64,000 bases of DNA from Sphingomicrobium sp. XHP0239. GTDB taxonomy: Bacteria > Pseudomonadota > Alphaproteobacteria > Sphingomonadales > Sphingomonadaceae. The stretch covers positions 1,116,001 to 1,180,000 of the forward strand of contig NZ_CP154608.1 of the NCBI RefSeq assembly GCF_039555325.1, in the 5' to 3' direction. This document shows positions 52,878 through 61,123 of the stretch, piece after piece. Below the pieces are notes generated by a model. That model was not told where the DNA came from. It searched no databases and was given only the letters and a program-made list of their open reading frames with translations. How positions within the stretch are numbered: position 1 is the stretch's first letter; each line of letters opens with the position of its first letter. A program made the position numbers and the translations under genes.

Positions 52878-53896
52878 TATTTGCGGTCCTGCGGCGCGCA
52901 TTTGTGCGTGATTTCGAGTTCCTCGATCAATCGGCGATGATCCTCCTTCAGTGGGTCTTCCGTCACTAGTGCGACCTCGATTAGCTTGCCCTTCAAACTA
53001 GGCATTGCTTCAGAAACCGCCCGATATTTCACGCATTGAAATATCCCGCGATAATGTTCGGGATCCCCGCAAAACCGCGGTTTGACCTCAACAAGCCATA
53101 GCGTGTCAGCAGTTTCCAAGAGCACGTCGGCGACGTCTGCAGAGTCCAATCGAAATTCTGGCTCCGCTTCAATGCAATGCGGTTCGCCGGTCACAAATTC
53201 GGGGTTATTTTTGACCCACTCCTTGAGGTTGCGATGCGCATCGCTTTCGCCGCGTGGGTCGTAACCGTACGGCTTTCCGCCGGAATCGATCTTCAGCTTT
53301 GAATGATTAGGCGTGGCAAGTTTGTCCGGGTCGTCAGCCCACGAGGCGGCTTCAGAAATCGATACTTGTTTCTGCAGCCAATCGAGCATTTTGCGACGCG
53401 ACAGCTTTTTGTCTTCGGAATCTTTGGCGTTGCCTCCGTTAACGTAATAGATGCCGGTCGATCCAATTCGATGTCCCACTGGGAGCTGGAATTTCTCTCG
53501 CTCATCCAATGGGATCAAAGCGGCGTGTTCGCTCACCAAGCTGAATTTGTATCGGTCGGCTCCTTTAATTGTGGGGAACGACGGATCGCCGTCATATTCC
53601 TTCCGCACCTCATATGGCACGATACTCGCACCTTCATACCAACCGACAAGTCGTAGCCTCGATCTATCGTCCGGCTTCGACACGAGAAAGACCGTCCATT
53701 TTTGGTCCGTCTTGTTCGCCAGAGATTCTGTACTGCGGAGATAGGCGTAGTAGCGCCCCTCGTGTGGTTTAAAGTTGAAAGCCTCAACCCCGGTGCCGTG
53801 ATCGCGCACATAGCCATGGCTGCTCTTGACCGGTGTGCCGCCATAATCTTCCGACCAGCCGATATTCGCGATGATCACATTCTCCCACATGCTCAT
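52877..53896 (-). CDS. PD-(D/E)XK nuclease with possible PUA/EVE-like reader domain
   Basis: A 339-residue protein between Res and Mod. Residues 1-165 have a pattern reminiscent of PUA/EVE-like reader folds (WTVFLVSKPDDRSRLRLVGWYEGASIV at 67-93, then YKFSLVSEHAALIPL); I cannot name a family. The C-terminal part has EWV (226-228), D257 in DVADVLLE, E270-V-K272 in LWLVEVK and FQCVKYRAV, the arrangement of PD-(D/E)XK nucleases. It starts in a 4-base overlap with Res and ends sharing a base with Mod. Modified-DNA recognition coupled to cutting is inference. Confidence 0.75.
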   Translation of the reverse strand: MSMWENVIIANIGWSEDYGGTPVKSSHGYVRDHGTGVEAFNFKPHEGRYYAYLRSTESLANKTDQKWTVFLVSKPDDRSRLRLVGWYEGASIVPYEVRKEYDGDPSFPTIKGADRYKFSLVSEHAALIPLDEREKFQLPVGHRIGSTGIYYVNGGNAKDSEDKKLSRRKMLDWLQKQVSISEAASWADDPDKLATPNHSKLKIDSGGKPYGYDPRGESDAHRNLKEWVKNNPEFVTGEPHCIEAEPEFRLDSADVADVLLETADTLWLVEVKPRFCGDPEHYRGIFQCVKYRAVSEAMPSLKGKLIEVALVTEDPLKEDHRRLIEELEITHKCAPQDRK

Positions 53897-56800
53897 GCCC
53901 CCACTCCATCCATCCAGTCCTGGATCACCCGCTCGAATTCGCTCTGCATCGTCCATTTCTCGGTGAATTCGGCGAAGGCCCAGCGGCCCATCGTGCCGAG
54001 CGTATTCACCCCCGGCACCCAATAGGTGCGCATCGTGTCGGCCTTGTCCTTCGCATCCTCGTTGCGGAAGCCCTTGATCTCGACGACCACATGTAGCGGA
54101 TCGTCCGGGCCTTGGCCGTCGTCGACCTTCAGGATGAAGTCGGGCCGATAGCGGCGCGCCTCGCCGCCGGCGCGATAGGGCACCTCGAAGCCGAGGTTGT
54201 GGTTCTTCACCCAGGCGAGCACGCGCGGATGTGCATCGGCGACGCGGCAGAACTCCAGCTCCCAGTCGCTGTCCGCGATCGCATAGTTGACGTGGCACTT
54301 GGGGCCCGTCTGGTAGCGGTCCTGACTGGTGTTGAAGCCGACATGCCGGGTCGAGCCCTCGCGATTGTAGGGGTCGAGCATGGCGATGACGCGATTGCCG
54401 CCCTCCTCGCCGCGGTGGATCGCCTTCTTGATGCGTTCCGCCACCCGGTCGGCGATGTCGTAGTAGAGCAATTGCGCAGGCTGCGTGTCGCCCTTCAGCA
54501 CCAGATGGTCGGCCATCCAACGACGGACGATCTTGCGCATCTCCATGACAAGCGAGGGGTTCGCGATCTCGCCGTCTTCGGTGAAGTGGCGCTGGACGAG
54601 ACGGTTCGCGAGCTTGAAGACGATTTCGGTCTGCCGCTTCATCGAGAGATGGTCGAGATTGAAGTCCGCCGTCTCGCCGATGATCCCCGAGTTCACCGTC
54701 TTGGTCGCGCCCGCCAGTTCGGGTGTCAGTTCGAGCGTGGAATCATCGTTGAATTCTGCGCTCAGCGTGTCGCGCGGCAGTTCGGTGCGATAGCCCTCGA
54801 CCCGCGGGAAACGGATCTCGACGTCGTCGCGCTCGGGGCTGATCGCCTCGACGCGCACCATCGGCGGCGGCGGGGTGATGTTCGCCTGGACGGGCTGAGC
54901 GGTGAAGTCGAACGGGATGCCGAAGATGTCGGCATATTCGACCGCGAACTTGCCCTCCGCATCGGCTTGGTACGACACGCGGCGCAGCGCTCGCCCGATG
55001 ACCTGCTCGCAGAGGAGCTGTGTCCCGAACGCGCGGACACCAAGGACGTGGGTGACCGTATTCGCGTCCCACCCCTCGGTGAGCATCGAAACGGAAACCA
55101 CGCAGCGAATGTTGGCACCCAGTTGCCCCGGGCGCCCGACGGTATTCATCACCTCGCGCAGGATCGCCGTGTCATCGATCTTCTCGGCCGCGGCTCGGTC
55201 GCCGGTGCGCTGGACGAACTCCTCCTTAAATCGTTCAATCTCACTCTGTGCGGCGTTCTTGAACTCCGCACTGATCGCCTCGCCGCTGTCGATCTGCTGA
55301 CTGTCGATCAGAAGCGTGCGCATCAACGGAAGCTCCGTATCGTCCGGTGCGTAGTTTCGGAAAAGCTCGCACTTCCCTCGCTGGAGCGTCCGGTTCCCGT
55401 TTTTGTCCTCGACCTCGTAGCCCGCGATGTAATCGTGGACGAGCTTACTAGTCGCCGTGTTGTTGCAGACGACGATAAAGACGGGTTCGACGTTGAGGCC
55501 GGCGGCTTTCCAAGCATCGAAGGTCTTCACGTAATGGCCGTAGAGCGCGTCGATCGCAGACAGCAGCTCGTTGGGCAGCTTCTGAGGATCATCGAAGCCC
55601 GACTTGCCGCGCCCCTTCTTCGGGAGCTTCTTGCCAATATGCTCCCACAGGTCGCGAAACATCGGCATGTCGCCATGCTCGACGTTGTCGACGATCGGCA
55701 CGCGCGGCAGCTTCACGATGCCGCACTCGATGGCGTCCATCAGGCTGAAGTCGCTCATGACCCAGCCGAACAGCGATCCCTCGCGGTAGCCCGAGCCTTT
55801 CAGGAAAAATGGCGTGGCCGACAGATCGTAGACCATGTTGATCCCGAGCGTGCGTTTGACCGCCTCGAGACCGCTGATCCACAGCCGCGCCGCCTCGTTG
55901 TTCTCCTTCGCTTCGGCCTTCTCGTCGCCCTTGAGGGTCTTCTCCTCCTCCGCCGTCAGCGGGCGCTCGCGGTAGCAGTGGTGTGCCTCGTCGTTCAGCA
56001 CGACGACGTTTTTCATACCCAGCAGCGGTCCTGCCACACGCCGCAGCATCGCACCGTCGCTCTCGGGCTTCGTGACCGTATTCAGCGCCGCCTGCTGGAC
56101 CTTGTTGAGGCTGACCTCGTCCTTCTTCTTGAACGAGTGATAGTTCGTGATGACGATCTTCGCCTGCCCCAGGTCGCGGAGCATGTCCTCGGGCACGAGT
56201 TGGCGGTGCGCGTAATAGCTTTCGGGGTCATTCGGTTGCAGCACCCGCAGCCGATCCTTGATGGTGATCCCCGGCGCGACGATGAGGAAGCCCTTGCTGA
56301 ACTTCTTGGCGTTCGGATGGCGTACCGCGTTCAATGTGTGCCATGCGATCAACATCGCCATCACCGTCGTTTTCCCCGCCCCGGTCGCCAGCTTGAGCGC
56401 CATCCGCATGAGGGCCGGATTGGAAGCGGCATTAGCGGCTTCTAGGTGCGTCCAGAACCTACGGCCCTGCGCAGAAGTCTTAGGGGCAACCTCGGTTAGC
56501 CAGATAACCGTTTCGACCGCCTCGATCTGGCAGAAGAAAGGGGGAAGAGGCATTTCGCCGGACCGCCAATGCCGAAGCAGCCGGGCGGTAGTGGGCGTTA
56601 CATGCCACTGGCTTTCCGACAATGTCCTCCAACTGGCGACAGCCGACCGAATTCCGTTGATGACTTCGGTCGGATTATATTCCTGACCGCCCTCACCGAG
56701 AAGAAAATCGCCCTGTTCCGCCGAAGCATTCCTGCCTCGGCGGGTCCTCGCCTTGGGAATAGGCGTCGTGAGGTCGCTTTTTCGTCGGCCGGGCTCGATA

Positions 56801-56901
56801 ATTCCAGTCGGCTGACCACCCTCGCCGAGATGCCAATGCCGGTCCGGCAGCGCATAGGGTGAGTTGAGGATCGGCGATTGAAAGAACTCTTCACTACTCA
56901 T
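53893..56901 (-). CDS. type III-like restriction helicase-nuclease (Res)
   Basis: A 1002-residue superfamily 2 helicase with a C-terminal nuclease. Walker A LATGAGKTT is at 171-179, the DEAH-type box NDEAHH at 303-308, then VYDLSATPFFL, MLTEGWDANTVTHVLG and QVIGRALRRVSY. Near the C-terminus RPDFILKVDD and HVVVEIKGF give a PD-(D/E)XK site. It resembles the BPTD_3080-type restriction endonuclease group. ATG 56901 (MSSEEFFQSP) is preferred to TTG 56919. It precedes the reader-nuclease gene by overlap and follows the UDG-like gene by 64 bases. Confidence 0.9.
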   Translation of the reverse strand: MSSEEFFQSPILNSPYALPDRHWHLGEGGQPTGIIEPGRRKSDLTTPIPKARTRRGRNASAEQGDFLLGEGGQEYNPTEVINGIRSAVASWRTLSESQWHVTPTTARLLRHWRSGEMPLPPFFCQIEAVETVIWLTEVAPKTSAQGRRFWTHLEAANAASNPALMRMALKLATGAGKTTVMAMLIAWHTLNAVRHPNAKKFSKGFLIVAPGITIKDRLRVLQPNDPESYYAHRQLVPEDMLRDLGQAKIVITNYHSFKKKDEVSLNKVQQAALNTVTKPESDGAMLRRVAGPLLGMKNVVVLNDEAHHCYRERPLTAEEEKTLKGDEKAEAKENNEAARLWISGLEAVKRTLGINMVYDLSATPFFLKGSGYREGSLFGWVMSDFSLMDAIECGIVKLPRVPIVDNVEHGDMPMFRDLWEHIGKKLPKKGRGKSGFDDPQKLPNELLSAIDALYGHYVKTFDAWKAAGLNVEPVFIVVCNNTATSKLVHDYIAGYEVEDKNGNRTLQRGKCELFRNYAPDDTELPLMRTLLIDSQQIDSGEAISAEFKNAAQSEIERFKEEFVQRTGDRAAAEKIDDTAILREVMNTVGRPGQLGANIRCVVSVSMLTEGWDANTVTHVLGVRAFGTQLLCEQVIGRALRRVSYQADAEGKFAVEYADIFGIPFDFTAQPVQANITPPPPMVRVEAISPERDDVEIRFPRVEGYRTELPRDTLSAEFNDDSTLELTPELAGATKTVNSGIIGETADFNLDHLSMKRQTEIVFKLANRLVQRHFTEDGEIANPSLVMEMRKIVRRWMADHLVLKGDTQPAQLLYYDIADRVAERIKKAIHRGEEGGNRVIAMLDPYNREGSTRHVGFNTSQDRYQTGPKCHVNYAIADSDWELEFCRVADAHPRVLAWVKNHNLGFEVPYRAGGEARRYRPDFILKVDDGQGPDDPLHVVVEIKGFRNEDAKDKADTMRTYWVPGVNTLGTMGRWAFAEFTEKWTMQSEFERVIQDWMDGVGA

Positions 56902-56965
56902 TCGAATACTGCCCCCCAACTTCGGCGTGGAAGATAACCCGCTTTTCGATGACGACGCAAACGAT

Positions 56966-57622
56966 CTAGCGCTTCATCGACGCGAACGACGCTGCTTCCT
57001 TAAATAGTTTTTCGACGTCTTCGCTCTGGCCATTATCGCGGCCGAAGATGCCGTATCGACTGGGATGGGGCATGGCGAGGATGCGCTTGCCGTCCGGACT
57101 GTCGTAGACATCGATGCTGGCATTGCCCCAGCCCGTCGACATTCGAGCGACCCATTTCGCTTCCATGAGCTCTGCAAGATACTGCGCGGGCATCTTCCCC
57201 ATCGTGATGAAGAGCTGCGCCGGGGAAATGCCCAGCACCCAAGTCCAAAGCTTGCGCGCCGTCTCGATCGCCGCTTCGCGATTTTCGAGCTTATCCCATG
57301 TCGGCGAACGGAATGGCACGAATTGCGCGCAGAGCACGTCGTCCTCGGCCAAACCGAGGAGCTCATGCCAGCGATGAATCTGCTTCTGGAGCGGGTTGTA
57401 CGTATCTCTCGCGCCCCACCTTTCCGAGAAATAGGTATTCTTCTCGCTGTCCCAGTGTCGGCCATATTGAGAGGGATCGCCGCCGCCACCGGGGTTCAGC
57501 CCGACAATGGCGACCTTTGCCGACCGAAGTGCTTCCTCGGGCGTCCCCATGAACGACCAGCCAAGCTTATGGCCTTGATCCTCATAAGCCTTTTCGATGA
57601 CGTCCTTTGAAAATTCTTTCAC
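56966..57622 (-). CDS. uracil-DNA glycosylase-like protein in the defence cluster
   Basis: A 218-residue protein with the UDG-superfamily pattern: motif 1 VAIVGLNPGG (G-x-N-P-G type, as in TDG/MUG enzymes), a central GISPAQLFITMGKMPAQYLAEL, and motif 2 AMPHPSRYGIFG. The start is GTG 57622 with AAAGGGGAT upstream. UDG enzymes remove uracil or modified bases. The active-site Asn in GLNPG is present, but activity is unproven. It lies between the tandem-AAA gene and Res on the same strand. A role in handling modified phage DNA is inference. Confidence 0.78.
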   Translation of the reverse strand: MKEFSKDVIEKAYEDQGHKLGWSFMGTPEEALRSAKVAIVGLNPGGGGDPSQYGRHWDSEKNTYFSERWGARDTYNPLQKQIHRWHELLGLAEDDVLCAQFVPFRSPTWDKLENREAAIETARKLWTWVLGISPAQLFITMGKMPAQYLAELMEAKWVARMSTGWGNASIDVYDSPDGKRILAMPHPSRYGIFGRDNGQSEDVEKLFKEAASFASMKR

Positions 57623-57696
57623 TTTCTATCCCCTTTATTCTTGTCATTCGTGATCGAGTGGAATCATGCCGTAAAGCGTGCGCGCCGGACACTAGA

Positions 57697-59706
57697 TCAA
57701 TTGGAAAGCCGCTGTGCCGCTTCTTTGGCTAGCCATCCTGCGATGACGTCAGGGTCGCGTTCGCCAAGAAGCGCTGCTCGCCTTCGGACCACATCGAAAT
57801 CTCCCGGCGTCAGCGACGCCGCAAAATGGCCGGTAGTGGGAAGGGGTTCGCCAGTCATGCGCCTGAACAGCGTAGCGCTCTGATCGACATTGAGGCTGTC
57901 AAACGAGACACGCAGCGCGAAGCGCCGCTGGCTGGCCGGGTCGAGCATGGTCGCAAGATTGGTGGTGGCGACGAACGGGTGCTCAAGATCCTCCATCTGC
58001 CGGAGCAGCTCGTTGGTCTGCGAGCGTTCCCAGCTACGATGCGCAGCCCTTCGATCGGCGAGGAAATCGTCGGCCTCGTCGATGAGCAGCAAACTTCTCG
58101 ATCGCCTCGCCTCCGCGAACGCATCGGCGATGGCCTGCTCGGTACCACCGACATAGCAGTCGAGGAGATCTGACCCGCGCTTTTCGATGAGGTCGAGCCC
58201 CAATCGTCGCGCGAGGAAGCGGGCGTAGGCGCTCTTGCCGGTGCCCGAAGGTCCGGAAAGCAGCATGCTCCACCCCCGCGTCGATGAGTGCACCAGCCGG
58301 TCGCAGAGCGAACGGAGGTCGATGTCCGCGTTGGAGAGGTCAGGGTCAAAATCGAACAACTGTTCACGATATCGCGGGCGGCGGCCGGTCGTCGCCAACA
58401 TCATCTCCTCACCGGCGAGGATGGCGTCTTTTGCATTACCGCCAATGCGCGAGGCCGTCTTCATGGCGCCAGCGACGATCGCCGGCGTGACGTCGAGTTG
58501 CGCAAGTTGCGCAGCCTCGTCTTTATGCAGTGGGATGCCCTCTGAGCGGCTGACCTGAAGGGCAATCCGCTCTCGCTTCGAGCGCGAAGGCTTGTCGAAT
58601 CGAATAGCCAGGGCCATGCGACGAATGATCGACTCCTCGATGGCACGGGTCTCGTTCATGATCCATATGAGTGGCACCTGCGGGCGATCGACAAGGTTAT
58701 TGAGCCACATCTTGGATCGTTTCGCAGGAAACCCGCCGCCCAAGATCAGGACGTCATCGGCCTCATCGAAGATCAGCAGATGATCGTTCGATCCTCCGGT
58801 GATCGCTTGCAGCGTTCTGAGCTCCTGCAATCGATCCCTACGGTCCGGCTCCTCTCCATTGGCGTCGGTCTCGCCCACAAGGATCGGACGTCGACCCACG
58901 TCTTTCGCAATCAGTTTCGCGAACTCGGTCTTTCCCGTGCCGGGCGGTCCGTAAAAAAGCAGCGATGCGGGAGCGCCGCTGGCGACGATGCGCCGCACGA
59001 GCGAGGCAACATCGCCGAGGTGATCGAAATCGGAAAAATCCAAATTTGTCGGATCGACCTCAGGCAAGAGCAGGCGTTTAAGATCAGTTTTCCGCGAGAT
59101 CCCGGATCGGGCGACGCGGATCAGAAGATCCGACGTGCGGATTTCTCCATCGCCATACTTACCGATCAAGCCAGCTTGCACCAACTTCGATGATGACGCC
59201 ACGCAGCGTTCGAACTCGGTCGCAGACAGCCCGACCAAAGGTGAGATCGCTGCAAAATCTGCGGAACTCTGACGCCCGGATTTTCCGAGTGCTTCGAGCA
59301 GCTCCTCCCAGCGTTGATCGATGGCTGAACGCGCTAGGACAAGCGCGATACGTGTGGAGGCCTCATCTGCGCCGACCATTTGGCACAGCGCCGTAATTCC
59401 CAATTTCAGTGGGCTTTTACGCAATGGTCGTCGCGGCGCCGGGCGAGCAAATCGTTTAGCAATTGCTGGCCGATCATTGGGCGCAATGGCATCCAGATCG
59501 AAGTGGGGTGCATCCGGGTCGGAAAGGTGAGAAGCATAAACCCGCAGCAGTTCTTCGGCCGACTTCCGCAGGCGCGTTTCTGAAAGGTGTCGAACGGCCG
59601 TCACCCACGCGTTTCGAAACGCCTCGAACTCGAGGTCAACTTCGTTCGGCGCGGCCTCTCCGGGAATGCGGTCGGCTACTGTTGATTGGAAATTCTCGGT
59701 CTGCAT
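57697..59706 (-). CDS. tandem AAA+ ATPase
   Basis: A 669-residue ATPase with an N-terminal helical domain (about 1-215) and two AAA+ modules. Module 1 has FYGPPGTGKTEFAKLIAK, LLIFDEADDVLILGGG and NETRAIEESIIRRM. Module 2 has LSGPSGTGKSAYARFLARRLG, LLLIDEADDFLADRR and ATNLATMLDPASQRRFALRV. Both Walker A and B are intact. This is the CDC48-like/COG0464 group seen in defence and proteolysis contexts. Position between mcrC and the UDG-like gene suggests an accessory motor or switch in the cluster. Function unassigned. Confidence 0.85.
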   Translation of the reverse strand: MQTENFQSTVADRIPGEAAPNEVDLEFEAFRNAWVTAVRHLSETRLRKSAEELLRVYASHLSDPDAPHFDLDAIAPNDRPAIAKRFARPAPRRPLRKSPLKLGITALCQMVGADEASTRIALVLARSAIDQRWEELLEALGKSGRQSSADFAAISPLVGLSATEFERCVASSSKLVQAGLIGKYGDGEIRTSDLLIRVARSGISRKTDLKRLLLPEVDPTNLDFSDFDHLGDVASLVRRIVASGAPASLLFYGPPGTGKTEFAKLIAKDVGRRPILVGETDANGEEPDRRDRLQELRTLQAITGGSNDHLLIFDEADDVLILGGGFPAKRSKMWLNNLVDRPQVPLIWIMNETRAIEESIIRRMALAIRFDKPSRSKRERIALQVSRSEGIPLHKDEAAQLAQLDVTPAIVAGAMKTASRIGGNAKDAILAGEEMMLATTGRRPRYREQLFDFDPDLSNADIDLRSLCDRLVHSSTRGWSMLLSGPSGTGKSAYARFLARRLGLDLIEKRGSDLLDCYVGGTEQAIADAFAEARRSRSLLLIDEADDFLADRRAAHRSWERSQTNELLRQMEDLEHPFVATTNLATMLDPASQRRFALRVSFDSLNVDQSATLFRRMTGEPLPTTGHFAASLTPGDFDVVRRRAALLGERDPDVIAGWLAKEAAQRLSN

Positions 59707-59791
59707 TCAAACGGAATACAATGGTCATACGACATATTCGGTCGGATCAATTGAAACCGTCGGGTGCCTGCAAAGAGAAATCGTTATCGCA

Positions 59792-61123
59792 CTAACTAGC
59801 CTCGCAGTCCGCCCAATCGCGGGCTGCATGGTCTGTTGTCACCAAGGGCCGTGTCAGCGAATGAAGCGCGGAGACGATCGCATCTTCACTAGCGGCAATA
59901 TCCAGCGTTCCGATCGAAAGCCGGTCCGCCCCACCGACGATGCCGAAACCCCTCTGCATCCGCGACCCTGAACCCGGGTCGGCAGGATACAGCAACATCA
60001 GTTCTTTCGTCCGGTAGAGCCGTGCATAGGCCATCAGCTGGTAGACATCGCCCTGCTGGATCCCGCGCTTGCGGTCGGTCGGCTCGCCGAGCTTTTTCCA
60101 CTTGGTATCGATGATCGCGACGATCTCGCTCCCACGGTAGAGAATGAAGTCGGGCTTCGTCTGGAAGAGGTTGCCTCTCTCGAGATGCTCGCCTGTGTGA
60201 TCGCCTAAGCAGAAAGCGCGCCCGCCCTGTTCGGTCACGCTGATGTCCGTCCCCGCCCACGCTTGCCGGAGCAGCGCGCCGACATAGGCCTCGAACAGAT
60301 CGTTCATCGGAAACAGCAGGGTGATGCCTGCCTTGCCTGGCGCGTGGTGGGTCGCCTGCCAGTCGCGGCGAAGCAGCAGTTCGGCGAGATCGAGGAGACC
60401 TTTCCAGCGACGGTTCGTGCGGTCGATCTGCACCTCGTCCCACGGCAACATCGACAGCGGCTTCAACTCGATGTCGGCGAAGGCGTGACGAAGTTCGGAA
60501 AGTCGCCGCTGCGTCTCGAAACTTCTTGCGTGGTGGGCGAGCGAGGTCACTGCGGCGGCCATGATCTGCATGAGCGGAGTGTTGGCGTCGAGTTCGTCGA
60601 AGCAGCACGCCAGTCGATCGGGCCGGACGGCATGATGCGTGAATTGCCGAGCCACATCGAGCCGGCCCCGGAGCGCTACGAGGTCGTCGTGATGGCCTTG
60701 GTAACGCCGCGGGAGCCCGCGCCGTACTTCGCCGAGAAGCTGGTCGGCGAACACGCGGATGATGATGTCGAGCAGCGTCTCTCCCTGGCGCGCAAGATCG
60801 GCTGTAGCCCCGATCGAAAGATCGAGACCCAGCGCCACCTGCAGCATCCGCAACAGCCGGGAACGGACGTTGGCAGCGTCCTCGTCCGCAAGATCGGGGT
60901 CGACCTTCGGAAGGATCTCGAGGCTGCACCCCTCCGCAGCGATGACCCCCACCATCTGACGCGCACTCAGTTTCGTGTGGAGATCGACGAGGACATTCGT
61001 CCCTTCTTCGTGCGCGCAGGGATGCGCCCTCGCCGCGGCGAGCAGGGCGTCAGCCTGCGAACGCGTGAAGCCGCCTTCGCCGACCGGCCTATTCCCCCAC
61101 TCGCGAACGCTGAGGTGCGTCAT
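59792..61123 (-). CDS. mcrC: McrC nuclease subunit of an McrBC system
   Basis: A 443-residue McrC-family protein. The N-terminal MTHLSVREWGNRPVGEGG and CSLEILPKVDPD segment binds McrB in known systems. The C-terminal PD-(D/E)XK site is TKPDFILYRGSEIVAIIDTKWKKL followed by GIQQGDVYQLMAYARLY. McrBC cuts DNA with modified cytosines in two half-sites, driven by the McrB GTPase. The 4-base overlap with mcrB supports a complex. An 85-base gap separates it from the tandem-AAA gene. Confidence 0.92.
   Translation of the reverse strand: MTHLSVREWGNRPVGEGGFTRSQADALLAAARAHPCAHEEGTNVLVDLHTKLSARQMVGVIAAEGCSLEILPKVDPDLADEDAANVRSRLLRMLQVALGLDLSIGATADLARQGETLLDIIIRVFADQLLGEVRRGLPRRYQGHHDDLVALRGRLDVARQFTHHAVRPDRLACCFDELDANTPLMQIMAAAVTSLAHHARSFETQRRLSELRHAFADIELKPLSMLPWDEVQIDRTNRRWKGLLDLAELLLRRDWQATHHAPGKAGITLLFPMNDLFEAYVGALLRQAWAGTDISVTEQGGRAFCLGDHTGEHLERGNLFQTKPDFILYRGSEIVAIIDTKWKKLGEPTDRKRGIQQGDVYQLMAYARLYRTKELMLLYPADPGSGSRMQRGFGIVGGADRLSIGTLDIAASEDAIVSALHSLTRPLVTTDHAARDWADCEAS

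Noticed and set aside
53897..54520. N-terminal 208-residue extension of the reader-nuclease frame
   Set aside because: It is Arg/Pro-rich and lies inside the Res gene in another frame. The ATG at 53896 gives a clean domain start and a 4-base overlap.
54112..56445. 777-residue open frame on the plus strand opposite Res
   Set aside because: No domain, and its composition mirrors the antisense of the helicase. The Res motifs are intact on the other strand.
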